Notes: generated from the letters alone by a model not told the origin. A stretch of DNA of 45,474 bases from Bacteroidales bacterium (GCA_017519185.1 JAFWSX010000015.1:1-45474); one strand, 5' to 3'. Positions 20,780-30,675 are shown, counted from the stretch's first letter. A program made the numbers and translations.

Positions 20780-22714
20780 ATGGCTTATCTGAAATTCAAC
20801 AAAGCTGAGCTTGTAAACCTCGAATACTCTCTCAAAAGGGAGCTTATCGCAACGAACCGTACCGGCGCCTACGCCAATATGACCATCGTCTGCTGCAACA
20901 CCCGCAAGTACCATTGCCTGCTTGCCGTTCCCATCGAGAAGATGAACTGGCGCAGGCACGCTCTGCTTTCAAGTCTGGATGAAACGCTCATCCAGCACGG
21001 AAAGATGTTCAATCTTGGCATCCACTGCTACGGTGAGGTGTTCGAGCCCAGAGGACACAAATACATTGTCGACTACGAGAACGACCCGGTTCCCACCATC
21101 ACCTACAGTGTCGGTGGAATGAAGTTCCAGAAACAGATCCTGATGGTCCGCGACCAGGACAGGGTCCTCATCAAGTACACCCTTCTGGACGCACATTCCG
21201 ACACCACCCTGCGTCTGACTCCGTATCTCTCGTTCAGGAGCATACACGAGCTCACCCACAGCAACATCGGTGCGAACACCCATTACACCGAAATTCCCAA
21301 CGGCAAGGCATTCAAGCTTTACGACTCGCTGCCCACCCTCAACATGCAGCTCTCCAAGAAGTCTGAATATGTGGCCAACCCCGACTGGTATTACGGCATC
21401 GTATATCCCGAGGAGAGAAGGCGCGGCTACGATTTCAAGGAAGACCTCTTCGTTCCGGGATTCTTCGAGATGCCCATCAAGAAAGGTGAGAGCATAGTAT
21501 TCTCCGCTTCGACCGAGACCTGCGAACCCGCAAGCTTCAAGCGTACCTTCAATTCAGAGATAGCCAAAGCAGGTACCTGCGAAGATTTCGAATCGTGCCT
21601 CCGCAGCGCAGCGTCTAGACTGTTCTTCGAGCGCGCCGGCAGGCTTGAGATATGCTCCGGTTTCCCGTGGCTGGGAGTAGGACAGCTCCGCGACACCACG
21701 ATGACCGCTGCAGGCCTCACCCTCTACAACAACGGTGACACCAAGGCTTACCTGCGTGTGATCGACGGAATGATCGACAAGTGGAAAGAGGACCTGTTCA
21801 CCTCTTCACGTCAGGTCGAGGCTCCGCTCCGAATGGCTCTGCTTATGCAGAAATACATCGAATTTACAGGTGACCGCAAAGGCATTTGGAACAAATACGG
21901 AAAGACACTCAAACAGATCATAAAGAGCTTCATCGCCGGCAGGCCCGAAGTCCATATGCAAGACAACGGACTGCTCTGGGCCCAAATGGACGGTGTGGCG
22001 CTCACCTGGATGGACACCTACGACAACGGACATCCCGTGGTTGAAAGGGCCGGCTACCAGGTTGAGACCAACGCATTGTGGTACAATGCCCTGCGCTTCT
22101 GCAGCGAAATGTGCTACACCTACGATTCCGACAAGAAGTTCGCCCGCAAGCTCGAAGAAATCGCCGCCAAAATCGATATGGTGTTCTTCGATATGTTCTG
22201 GGTTGCAGACCGCAAGCACCTGGCTGACTATGTTGACGGACGTGGACAGAACGTCTTCACCCGCCCCAACCAGCTGTTCGCCTGCGCTCTGCCCTACAGC
22301 CCTATCAGCGAGGTTGCCCAGAACGAAATCCTCAAGGCTGCCAAGCGCGAACTTGTGACTCCGCGCGGCATCAGGACACTGGCTCCCAAGAATCCTTTCT
22401 ACAAGGATACCTATGACGGAGACCACCATGCACGCGACCTCGCTTCTCACAACGGTTCCACCAGGCCGTGGCTGCTTGGCCTCTACACAGTGGCAAGTTT
22501 CAAGCTCCACGGAGCAGCGTTCGTCCACGAAGCCGAGTCACTGATCAAGGGCTTCGAGGAAGATATGACGATTCACGGCATCGGCGCAGTTGCCGAGCTC
22601 TATGACGGCAACCCGCCGTTCATCCCTCACGGAGCCATCAACTCCGCGCTCAGCACGGCTGAGATACTGACAGTTATCTATATGATCAAAAAATTCAAGG
22701 AGACCAACAAATGA
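20780..22714 (+). CDS. Glycogen debranching enzyme (amylo-alpha-1,6-glucosidase family)
   Basis: The 644-aa protein matches the GDE family of bacterial debranching enzymes: N-terminal beta domain with K-R-E-L-I-A-T-N-R-T-G-A-Y, and a C-terminal (alpha/alpha)6 glucosidase domain from about residue 270 with S-G-F-P-W-L-G and Q-L-R-D-T, the conserved catalytic region, and a later H-N-G-S-T-R-P-W motif. It removes alpha-1,6 branches left after phosphorolysis. First gene of the glycogen operon; its last four bases overlap the next gene (ATGA). Start 20780 (M-A-Y-L-K-F) is set by the promoter. Confidence 0.93.
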   Translation: MAYLKFNKAELVNLEYSLKRELIATNRTGAYANMTIVCCNTRKYHCLLAVPIEKMNWRRHALLSSLDETLIQHGKMFNLGIHCYGEVFEPRGHKYIVDYENDPVPTITYSVGGMKFQKQILMVRDQDRVLIKYTLLDAHSDTTLRLTPYLSFRSIHELTHSNIGANTHYTEIPNGKAFKLYDSLPTLNMQLSKKSEYVANPDWYYGIVYPEERRRGYDFKEDLFVPGFFEMPIKKGESIVFSASTETCEPASFKRTFNSEIAKAGTCEDFESCLRSAASRLFFERAGRLEICSGFPWLGVGQLRDTTMTAAGLTLYNNGDTKAYLRVIDGMIDKWKEDLFTSSRQVEAPLRMALLMQKYIEFTGDRKGIWNKYGKTLKQIIKSFIAGRPEVHMQDNGLLWAQMDGVALTWMDTYDNGHPVVERAGYQVETNALWYNALRFCSEMCYTYDSDKKFARKLEEIAAKIDMVFFDMFWVADRKHLADYVDGRGQNVFTRPNQLFACALPYSPISEVAQNEILKAAKRELVTPRGIRTLAPKNPFYKDTYDGDHHARDLASHNGSTRPWLLGLYTVASFKLHGAAFVHEAESLIKGFEEDMTIHGIGAVAELYDGNPPFIPHGAINSALSTAEILTVIYMIKKFKETNK

Positions 22715-23997
22715 GAGTTTTGATGTTTGGATGGGAGTTTCCCCCGCATATCTCAGGCGGACTGGGCACAGCCTGCTACGGCATGACCAAGGGTCTTGCA
22801 CACAACGGCGTGGACGTGCTGTTCGTGATGCCTTCTGCCAGCGGAGATGAAGACCAGAGCGATGTAAAGATCATCAATGCCAGCGATGTCGCCACAATCG
22901 ACACTGCGATGAACATCGATGAATTCCTCGGCAAGGTAGAGTTCCTCAGGGTCGGCAGCAACATCATGCCCTATGTTGATCCCGAAGACTATTCCAAGCT
23001 TTCAGTCGAAGAGCGCCTGATGCAGACAGAAGAGTTCAAATACCACTTCCACAGCAAATACAAGTTCTCCGGCAAATACGGAGCCAACCTGATGGAAGAG
23101 GTCGTACGCTACTCAATGATCGGCGGTACGCTGGCTCTCCACAACGATTTCGACGTAATCCACGCCCACGACTGGCTCACCTACCTCGCCGGCATCGCCG
23201 CCAAGCGCGTGAGCGGCAAGCCGCTGGTCATCCACGTCCACGCGACTGAGTTCGACCGTACCGGCGAAAACGTCAATACCCAGGTATATGCCATCGAGCA
23301 GATGGGTATGCGCGAGGCCGACAAGGTCATCACCGTCAGCGACTGGACAAGGAACATAGTCATAAACAAATACGGCATCGACCCGTCAAAGGTCATTACC
23401 GTCCACAATGCAGTGGACTTCTCCAACAGGGAGACACTCGTGGCCAAGCGCGGCGTTCCTGAGAAGACCGTCACGTTCCTGGGCCGAATCACCTTCCAGA
23501 AAGGTCCCGAATACTTCATCGAGGCCGCCTGCAAGGTGCTCCAGAAAACCGACAACGTGCGTTTCGTGATGGCCGGCAGCGGAGACCTGCTGAACCGTTC
23601 CATCAGGCGTGTAGCCCAGATGGGCATTGCCGACAAGTTCCATTTCACCGGCTTCCTCCGCGGGGCTGACGTGCAGAAGATGTTTGCACTCAGCGACGTG
23701 TATGTAATGCCTTCGGTTTCCGAACCCTTCGGAATCTCACCCCTGGAAGCCATGCAGAGCAATGTACCTACCATCATTTCCAAGCAGAGCGGCGTAGCCG
23801 AAGTCCTGAAATACGCCATCAAGGTGGACTTCTGGGACATCGACGCCCTCGCTGATGCGATATACGGTCTCGTCACCTACCCCGCCATCGCCAAGATGGC
23901 AGGCGAGAAAGGATACGACGAGGTCAATTCTCTCAAATGGGACCATGCGGCAGCCAAGGTCAGAGATGTGTATCAGGCTGCAATGAATTTGAAATAG
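22711..23997 (+). CDS. GT4 glycosyltransferase, glycogen synthase-like
   Basis: A GT-B fold glycosyltransferase of 428 aa. The N-terminal half has F-G-W-E-F-P-P-H-I-S-G-G-L-G, the loop that binds the acceptor/donor phosphates in starch-synthase-like enzymes, and H-A-H-D-W-L-T; the C-terminal half has the nucleotide-sugar site with S-E-P-F-G-I-S-P-L-E (E-x7-E). It sits between debranching enzyme (4-bp overlap) and GH57 amylase (15-bp gap), so alpha-glucan synthesis is likely. A second, GT3-type synthase is in the same operon, so the split of work between the two is open; priming or maltose-1-phosphate-type synthesis are possibilities. Confidence 0.88.
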   Translation: MRVLMFGWEFPPHISGGLGTACYGMTKGLAHNGVDVLFVMPSASGDEDQSDVKIINASDVATIDTAMNIDEFLGKVEFLRVGSNIMPYVDPEDYSKLSVEERLMQTEEFKYHFHSKYKFSGKYGANLMEEVVRYSMIGGTLALHNDFDVIHAHDWLTYLAGIAAKRVSGKPLVIHVHATEFDRTGENVNTQVYAIEQMGMREADKVITVSDWTRNIVINKYGIDPSKVITVHNAVDFSNRETLVAKRGVPEKTVTFLGRITFQKGPEYFIEAACKVLQKTDNVRFVMAGSGDLLNRSIRRVAQMGIADKFHFTGFLRGADVQKMFALSDVYVMPSVSEPFGISPLEAMQSNVPTIISKQSGVAEVLKYAIKVDFWDIDALADAIYGLVTYPAIAKMAGEKGYDEVNSLKWDHAAAKVRDVYQAAMNLK

Positions 23998-24012
23998 TAA
24001 GATTATCATATT

Positions 24013-25227
24013 ATGGCAACAAAAAGTATTTGCTTTTACTTTCAGGTTCATCAACCTGACAGACTGAGACAGTACCGGTTCTTCGATATCGGGAATGACG
24101 ACAATTATTGCGATGACTTCACCAACAAAGTCATTATGCGCAGGGTAGCACAGAAATGCTATCTCCCCGTGAATGCAATCCTCCTTGACCTCATCAAGAA
24201 GAACGGCAAGAAGTTCAAGGTGGCCTTCTCAATTTCAGGAGTGGCCATCGACCAGTTCCACCGCTTCGCCCCCGAAGTGATCGACAGCTTCAAGGCTCTC
24301 GCCGACACAGGCTGCGTGGAGTTTCTCGCCGAGACTTATGCACATTCCCTTGCATCGGTAGCCAGCGAGGCTGAATTCAAGCAGCAGGTCAAAGACCACG
24401 CGAAGCTCATCGAAAGCACCTTCGGAGTGAAACCCGTGACTTTCCGCAACACTGAGCTCATCTATTCAGACGCAATCGGCGCCACCGTAGCTTCGCTGGG
24501 ATATACCACGATGCTGACAGAAGGTGCAAAACACATCCTCGGATGGAAGAGTCCGAACTTCGTATATACCAACGCCATCAACCCCAGGCTGAAACTCCTG
24601 CTCAAGAACAGCGCAATGAGCGACGACATCGCTTTCCGCTTCTCTGACAAGAGCTGGAGCGGATGGCCCCTCACTGCAGAGAAATACGCAGACTGGGTAG
24701 AGTCAGCACTCGCAAACGAAGACACTCTCAACCTGTTTATGGACTATGAGACCTTCGGAGAGCACCAGCAGAGCGACAGCGGAATCTTCGAATTCCTCAA
24801 GGCCCTTCCCGCCACTATGCTAGCAAGAGGCTTCAGCTTTAACACTCCCGCAGAGGTTGCCAAACTCCATCAGCCGGTAGCTCCGCTCCACGTTCCGGAC
24901 CCGATTTCGTGGGCAGACGAGGAAAGAGACCTCAGCGCCTGGCTCGGCAACGAGCTCCAGAACGAGGCATTCCACAAAGTCTATGCACTCGGCAACAAGG
25001 TCAAGAGGGCTAAGGACGAGAAACTGGGCAAGACCTACAGGATGCTTCAGGAAAGCGACCACTTCTACTATATGTGCACGAAGTTCTTCTCAGACGGCGC
25101 TGTCCACAGCTATTTCAACCCCTACGACACACCGTATGAAGCTTTCATAAACTATATGAACGTATTGAGCGATTTCGAACTCCGCCTCGACGCGTTCCTG
25201 AACAACAAGAAGAAGACCAATGCCTGA
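24013..25227 (+). CDS. GH57 family alpha-amylase/glucanotransferase
   Basis: The 404-aa protein has the five-motif GH57 arrangement: F-Q-V-H-Q-P-D near the start, A-I-D-Q-F (motif 2 region), E in F-R-N-T-E-L-I-Y as likely nucleophile, and D in F-M-D-Y-E-T-F-G-E-H as likely acid/base. No signal peptide is seen, so it acts in the cytosol on alpha-glucan, probably in glycogen or maltodextrin turnover. It lies 15 bp after GT4 and its last 8 bases overlap the synthase-phosphorylase gene. Confidence 0.9.
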   Translation: MATKSICFYFQVHQPDRLRQYRFFDIGNDDNYCDDFTNKVIMRRVAQKCYLPVNAILLDLIKKNGKKFKVAFSISGVAIDQFHRFAPEVIDSFKALADTGCVEFLAETYAHSLASVASEAEFKQQVKDHAKLIESTFGVKPVTFRNTELIYSDAIGATVASLGYTTMLTEGAKHILGWKSPNFVYTNAINPRLKLLLKNSAMSDDIAFRFSDKSWSGWPLTAEKYADWVESALANEDTLNLFMDYETFGEHQQSDSGIFEFLKALPATMLARGFSFNTPAEVAKLHQPVAPLHVPDPISWADEERDLSAWLGNELQNEAFHKVYALGNKVKRAKDEKLGKTYRMLQESDHFYYMCTKFFSDGAVHSYFNPYDTPYEAFINYMNVLSDFELRLDAFLNNKKKTNA

Positions 25228-28200
25228 TTATCTTTTTGAAGTCAGCTGGGAGGTCTGCAACAAGATAGGCGGCATACATACCGTCCTTGCAACCAAGGCC
25301 CTCCATCTGGCCGGAGAACTGAAGAAACACCATATACACATCGGGCCTGACGTATGGAGGAATACCGAGCAGAACCCCGAATTCACAGAAGACCCGTCAT
25401 TGTTCAAGTCTTGGCGGAAGGCTGCTGAGAATGAGGGCCTGCGCGTACGTGTCGGCCACTGGAACGTCCCGGGCAGCCCCATCGCGTTCCTGGTGGACTA
25501 CACCCATCTGATCGCCCGCAAGAACGACATCCTCACAGGGCTCTGGAACAAATTCGGAGTCGACTCTCTCACCGGCGACTGGGACTACGTTGAATCTGCC
25601 CTGTTCGGCTATGCAGCAGGTGAAGTGATCCAGAGTTTCGCCAAATACAGGATCGCCACCGGCAGGAAGGTTGTCGCCCAGTTCCACGAATGGATGACCG
25701 GAGCCGGCCTGCTCTATCTCAAGGCAGCCCAGATGCCCATCGGAACCGTGTTCACTACTCACGCCACCGTCATCGGGCGCTGCATCAGCTCCAACAATCT
25801 TCCGATCTATGACGAACTCGAGAAACTGGATGCCGAGAAACTGGCCGTCGAATACGGCGCAAAGGCACGCCACTCGCTAGAGAAGGCCGCTGCCCAGCAG
25901 GCTGACGTGTTCACCACGGTCAGCGACCTGACTGCCGTCGAGTGCAGGCAGTTCCTCGGAAGGCAGGTCGACATTGTGACCCCTAACGGATTTGAGGAGA
26001 CGATAGCCCCTTCTCCTGAAGATATGCCCGCGGCTCGTGCCGCAGCCCGCGCAAAACTGCTCGAGGTGGCGCATCTGATGAGCGGAAAAGACTATGACGA
26101 CTCCACGATGCTTGTGTCTACCGGCGGCCGCTACGAATATGCCAACAAGGGTCTGGACGTTGTGATAGACGCTCTTGGCAAGCTCAGCAAGATATGCATC
26201 AAAGGCCGCCAGGTGGCAGCGTTCATAATGGTTCCCAGCGGCAACCACGGTCCCGACAAGGCTCTGCTCGAGAAGATGCAGAATCCCGGAATGGACTACA
26301 CGACCGCCGTATCTCACTACCTGATGGACGACCACGACATCATAAGCAGGCGGATGAGGGAACTTGAGCTAAACAATGGCAAGGACACCTGCGTGGACGT
26401 ATTCTTCATCCCCAGCTACCTCAACGGCAACGACGGAATATTCAATATGACCTACTACGACCTCCTGGCCGGAATGGACCTTTCGATATTCCCGTCATAT
26501 TACGAGCCGTGGGGATACACTCCGCTGGAGTCGCTCGCCTTTATGGTTCCTACCGTAACGACGACCACGGCCGGCTTCGGCCTCTGGGTAAACGACCACT
26601 ACCCTGCCGACAAGCCGAAAAACGGCATCTGCATCGTCAAACGCACCGACAGCAATTACGACGAAGTGGTCGACCGCGTCTGCGAACGCATCTTTGAAAT
26701 CGCAGCGCTCGACAAGAAAGAATCTGCCGCATATCGCGACAACGCCAGGGAAATCTCAAGGATAGCCCTCTGGCAGAACAATATATCATATTACAAAGAA
26801 GCATATGCTCTGGCTCTCGACAAGATCGAAGCCAAGTATGGCAAAAATCCCGTTTTCAGGGAAGATACAGACAACTCTTACACAAAAATGACTACAAACA
26901 CCCCCTCTTGGACCCGAATGATCATCACAAGGCAGCTGCCTGAGAGACTGAGACCGTTGGAAGAACTTGCGAAGAATCTGTGGTGGTGCTGGAATCAGGA
27001 AGCGTCAGAGCTTTTTGAATCGATTGACAGCAAGCTGTGGAAAGACTCGAAGGGCAATCCGCTCGAAATGCTTGACCGAATCAAACTTTCTAAATATAAG
27101 GAGTTGACCAAAGACACTGCCTTCCTAACCCGTCTTGACGGAGTGTATTCCCATTTCAAGGAATATATGAAGGAGAAGGACAACAGGCCCGGACCGTCGA
27201 TTGCATATTTCTGTATGGAATATGGCATCGACACCTCACTGAAGATCTATTCAGGCGGCCTCGGAATCCTCGCCGGCGACTATCTGAAGGAAGCCAGCGA
27301 TATGAAAGTCAATATGACCGCAGTCGGTCTGCTCTATAAATACGGCTATTTCACCCAGAAGCTTTCCGCCCAGGGAGACCAGGTCAGCACCTACGAGCCT
27401 CAGGATTTCTCCAAGGCTCCCGTGACCCCTATCCGCGACAATGAAGGCAAATGGCTGACAGTCAGCATCGCATTCCCTGGCCGCACAATGTATGCAAGGC
27501 TCTGGAAGGCCGAAGTAGGCCGCACTGACCTCATCCTTCTCGACACTGACTTCGAAGACAACCACGACGAAGACCGCCACGTGACCCACCAGCTCTACGG
27601 AGGTGACTGGGAGAACCGCCTCAAGCAGGAAATCCTGCTCGGAATGGGTGGCGTCAGGGCGCTCAGGATCCTCGGCCTCAATCCTGAAGTATACCACTGC
27701 AATGAAGGCCACGCAGCATTTATGGGCATCGAGAGGATGCGCGAATACGTGAACGACTCCAACCTCTCATATCTGGAGGCTCTGGAAATGGTGCGCAGTT
27801 CATCACTGTTCACCACCCACACTCCCGTCCCTGCAGGCCACGACGCATTCACCGAGGATATGCTCCGCGTCTATATGTCACAGGTGAGCGATTACCTGAA
27901 GGCCGACTGGGGTGCATTCATGCAGCTCGGCAAAATCCATCCGGAAGATCCGGGCGAGAAATTCTCCATGAGCGTGCTTGCTGCAAACCTGTCACAGGAA
28001 GTCAATGGAGTAAGCTGGCTGCACGGCAAGGTAAGCCAGAAGATCCTGTCAAATATGTGGCCCGGCTATCTGCCTGAGGAGCTCCACGTGAGCTACGTCA
28101 CCAACGGTGTGCACTATCCCACCTGGACCGCTCCCGAATGGAAGAAGATCCACGAAGGTGTGTTCGGTCCTCAGTTCCAGACTCACCACTATGACAAATC

Positions 28201-29437
28201 TTGCTTCAACGGCATCCACAGGATTTCTGACGAGCAGATATGGAAGACCCGCAACCTGCTTCGCAAGAGACTGATCGACGCTGTCAAGAACATTCTTTCA
28301 GACACATCTGCCACTGCACACTATTCACCGCAACAGATAGTCAAGATCAAGGATACCCTCAGGGACGACATCCTTACCATAGGTTTCGCACGCCGCTTCG
28401 CTACTTACAAGCGCGCCACCCTGCTGTTCCGCAACCTCGACCGTCTGAGCCAGATACTCAACAACCCGAAACGTCCGGTTCAGTTCCTGTTTGCAGGCAA
28501 GGCTCACCCTGCCGACCGTGCAGGCCAGGACCTCATCAAGCGCATCGTCGAAATCTCCAAGATGCCCCAGTTCATCGGCAAGGTTGTCTTCATCCCCAAC
28601 TACGACATTACGATAGCCAAGCTGCTCGTGCAGGGCGTAGACGTTTGGATGAACAACCCGACCCGTCCGCAGGAAGCATCCGGAACCAGCGGCGAGAAAG
28701 CCGTTATGAACGGTGTGATGCACTTCAGCGTGCTTGACGGATGGTGGGTTGAAGGTTACAAACCCGGCGCAGGCTGGGCCCTTCCGATGGAACGCACCTA
28801 CGCCAACCAGGATTTCCAGGACGAGCTCGACTCCGCCACCATATACAACATCCTCGAGACTGAAATCGCCAGGTCGTTCTACGACAAGGACAGCAACGGA
28901 ATGTCATACAACTGGATAGCCACCATCAAGAACACCATCAGCGAGGTTGCCTGCAACTTCACTACCAACAGGATGATGGAAGACTATCTCAGGCAGTTCT
29001 ACGTTCCTCTTGCAGAGCGCACCGCCAAGCTTGGCGCCGACGATTTCCAGGAAGCCCGCGAGATTGCCCTTTGGAAAAAGGATATGCGCCGCGAGTGGAA
29101 CAACATCGAGATCATCTCCAACTCGAAGAACGAGGCTGTCGCCAATCCGATGGTACTCGGTCAGGAGAGAATCTCCGAGATTGTCGTCAACCTTGGTGAC
29201 GTAGCTCCCGAGGACATCGGTTTCGAGATGGTCATCGCAGAGCAGGATCTCAACGGTGAGTATCACGTAAGGGAGATCCACCCCTATCATCTTGCAGCAT
29301 ACAAGGACGGTGTGGCAACATTCAACGCCAATATCACTCCTGAAATGACGGGCAGCTGCGACATTGCGGCCCGTATGTATGCCAAGAACGACAAAATGCC
29401 TCATCGCCAGGACTTTGAACTTGTGAAATGGTTGTAG
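25220..29437 (+). CDS. Fused GT3 glycogen synthase and GT35 alpha-glucan phosphorylase
   Basis: The 1405-aa protein carries two opposing activities. Residues 1-540 are a GT3 (eukaryote-type) glycogen synthase: F-E-V-S-W-E-V-C-N-K-I-G-G near the start and E429/E437 in Y-E-P-W-G-Y-T-P-L-E (E-x7-E), using a nucleotide-glucose donor. Residues 557-1405 are an alpha-glucan phosphorylase of the DUF3417-containing type, with G-G-L-G-I-L-A-G-D and E-A-S-G-T-S-G-E-K, whose Lys1160 should hold PLP. The linker (about 541-560) is short and polar, and an in-frame ATG at 26888 sits exactly at the domain boundary. Similar fusions are known in Bacteroidota. Overlaps GH57 by 8 bp and ribF by 10 bp. Confidence 0.92.
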   Translation: MPDYLFEVSWEVCNKIGGIHTVLATKALHLAGELKKHHIHIGPDVWRNTEQNPEFTEDPSLFKSWRKAAENEGLRVRVGHWNVPGSPIAFLVDYTHLIARKNDILTGLWNKFGVDSLTGDWDYVESALFGYAAGEVIQSFAKYRIATGRKVVAQFHEWMTGAGLLYLKAAQMPIGTVFTTHATVIGRCISSNNLPIYDELEKLDAEKLAVEYGAKARHSLEKAAAQQADVFTTVSDLTAVECRQFLGRQVDIVTPNGFEETIAPSPEDMPAARAAARAKLLEVAHLMSGKDYDDSTMLVSTGGRYEYANKGLDVVIDALGKLSKICIKGRQVAAFIMVPSGNHGPDKALLEKMQNPGMDYTTAVSHYLMDDHDIISRRMRELELNNGKDTCVDVFFIPSYLNGNDGIFNMTYYDLLAGMDLSIFPSYYEPWGYTPLESLAFMVPTVTTTTAGFGLWVNDHYPADKPKNGICIVKRTDSNYDEVVDRVCERIFEIAALDKKESAAYRDNAREISRIALWQNNISYYKEAYALALDKIEAKYGKNPVFREDTDNSYTKMTTNTPSWTRMIITRQLPERLRPLEELAKNLWWCWNQEASELFESIDSKLWKDSKGNPLEMLDRIKLSKYKELTKDTAFLTRLDGVYSHFKEYMKEKDNRPGPSIAYFCMEYGIDTSLKIYSGGLGILAGDYLKEASDMKVNMTAVGLLYKYGYFTQKLSAQGDQVSTYEPQDFSKAPVTPIRDNEGKWLTVSIAFPGRTMYARLWKAEVGRTDLILLDTDFEDNHDEDRHVTHQLYGGDWENRLKQEILLGMGGVRALRILGLNPEVYHCNEGHAAFMGIERMREYVNDSNLSYLEALEMVRSSSLFTTHTPVPAGHDAFTEDMLRVYMSQVSDYLKADWGAFMQLGKIHPEDPGEKFSMSVLAANLSQEVNGVSWLHGKVSQKILSNMWPGYLPEELHVSYVTNGVHYPTWTAPEWKKIHEGVFGPQFQTHHYDKSCFNGIHRISDEQIWKTRNLLRKRLIDAVKNILSDTSATAHYSPQQIVKIKDTLRDDILTIGFARRFATYKRATLLFRNLDRLSQILNNPKRPVQFLFAGKAHPADRAGQDLIKRIVEISKMPQFIGKVVFIPNYDITIAKLLVQGVDVWMNNPTRPQEASGTSGEKAVMNGVMHFSVLDGWWVEGYKPGAGWALPMERTYANQDFQDELDSATIYNILETEIARSFYDKDSNGMSYNWIATIKNTISEVACNFTTNRMMEDYLRQFYVPLAERTAKLGADDFQEAREIALWKKDMRREWNNIEIISNSKNEAVANPMVLGQERISEIVVNLGDVAPEDIGFEMVIAEQDLNGEYHVREIHPYHLAAYKDGVATFNANITPEMTGSCDIAARMYAKNDKMPHRQDFELVKWL

Positions 29438-30312
29438 CAGCTACAGGTTTCTTCGATGGAGTCCACCTGGGCCACGCCAAGGTGATAGAGCATCTCTGCG
29501 CAACGGCGAAAGCCAAGGGCTGCAAGAGTGCAGTGATCACTTTCTGGCCCCATCCCAGGAGCATCCTGAGACAGGATGCCGGCAAGCTTCGCCTGCTCAA
29601 CTCCCTCGAAGAAAAAAAGCAGCTGTTCAAGAATCTAGGAGTCGACGAGGTCCACGTCGTGGAATTCACCCGGGAGCTCAGCAAGATGACTGCCGAGCAG
29701 TTCATCCGCAGCTGGCTCATCGACCGCTTCGGCGTCTCGACGCTCATCGTGGGTTACGACCATACGCTCGGATGCAAGAAGACCGGAAGCGAGGATATCG
29801 TCAAGATAGCACGACAATGCGGCATCGAGGCTGAACGGGTCGGAGCGATAAGCGACTCGTACAACACGATAAGCAGCACATACATCCGGAATCTCATTGA
29901 GACCGGAGGAATAGAACGGGCCAACGCACTGCTCGGGTACGAATACACTCTGAAGGGAGTAGTCGTCCCGGGCTGCGGCAAAGGCCGTCAGATCAACTTC
30001 AGGACTGCTAATATGAGCCTTTACGACCCGCTGAAGCTCATCCCCTACAACGGAGTGTACGCCGTGCGGGCCACAGTCGAGGGCAAGACATACAAGGGAG
30101 TGTGCAACATAGGCTTCAGGCCGACCACGGAAGACGGTCGCGGACTGACAGTCGAGACCCACCTGCTTGACTTCGACGACGACATCTACGGCCTGGACCT
30201 TACAGTACAGTTCGTGGAATTCATAAGGGAAGAGCAGCGCTTCGACTCGATGGAACTGCTGAAGGAACAGCTGCTCAAGGATGCTGAAGAAGCAAGACAA
30301 ATATTGAAGTAA
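29428..30312 (+). CDS. ribF: Bifunctional riboflavin kinase / FAD synthetase
   Basis: Makes FMN from riboflavin and FAD from FMN. The 294-aa protein has the adenylyltransferase motif G-F-F-D-G-V-H-L-G-H at residues 7-16, a mid S-S-T-Y-I-R, and the C-terminal kinase domain with E-T-H-L-L-D-F. The kinase loop reads G-R-Q-I-N-F-R-T-A-N where most relatives have G-R-x-I-G-F-P-T-A-N: glycine and proline are replaced but the metal/nucleotide-binding Thr and Asn remain. The N-terminus is very short because the ATG at 29428 lies inside the preceding gene (10-bp overlap), implying coupling to the glycogen operon. Confidence 0.95.
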   Translation: MVVAATGFFDGVHLGHAKVIEHLCATAKAKGCKSAVITFWPHPRSILRQDAGKLRLLNSLEEKKQLFKNLGVDEVHVVEFTRELSKMTAEQFIRSWLIDRFGVSTLIVGYDHTLGCKKTGSEDIVKIARQCGIEAERVGAISDSYNTISSTYIRNLIETGGIERANALLGYEYTLKGVVVPGCGKGRQINFRTANMSLYDPLKLIPYNGVYAVRATVEGKTYKGVCNIGFRPTTEDGRGLTVETHLLDFDDDIYGLDLTVQFVEFIREEQRFDSMELLKEQLLKDAEEARQILK

Positions 30313-30318
30313 AGCGAT

Positions 30319-30630
30319 ATGGAAGTTTTTTTCGCCCTTTTCCTGATGTTCATCGTGTTCTCCATCATCAAGAGCGAGAGCGACAGGCGCAAACGCGCCG
30401 CGCAGAGGCGAGCCCAGTTCCCGCCGCGGATGGAAGAAGCCCCTGCTGAGCGGGATTTCACCGTCCCTGAACCAACCACGGTTGCTCCCGACAGCAACTA
30501 CTATGGAGAGGATGTTCCCCGCACTACGGAAACTGCTTTCCAGGAGGAGAAGAAAGACTCCGGAAAGAAACTTGACTTCGATCCCGAAGAGATGATTATC
30601 TATTCAGAGATACTTAAACCGAAGTTTTAG
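30319..30630 (+). CDS. Small membrane-anchored protein of unknown function (103 aa)
   Basis: Residues 2-18 are one hydrophobic segment, then a basic stretch (R-R-K-R), so the rest faces the cytosol by the positive-inside rule. The middle is disordered, Pro/Glu-rich; the C-terminal D-P-E-E-M-I-I-Y-S-E-I-L-K-P-K-F motif looks conserved-type and may be an interaction peptide. It follows ribF by 6 bp and is probably last in the long glycogen-ribF transcript. No function is recognised. Confidence 0.75.
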   Translation: MEVFFALFLMFIVFSIIKSESDRRKRAAQRRAQFPPRMEEAPAERDFTVPEPTTVAPDSNYYGEDVPRTTETAFQEEKKDSGKKLDFDPEEMIIYSEILKPKF

Positions 30631-30652
30631 AGTCATATTCTAAATAATTTTA

Positions 30653-30660
30653 TAACTTTG
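30653..30660 (+). promoter_or_regulatory. -7 box of greA
   Basis: TAACTTTG is exact for TAnnTTTG, 58 bp before the greA ATG. A TTTAG 22 bp upstream is a weak -33 candidate. The predicted transcript would include the hairpin at 30676-30700. Confidence 0.55.
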
Positions 30661-30675
30661 GTTCCGATTTAACGA

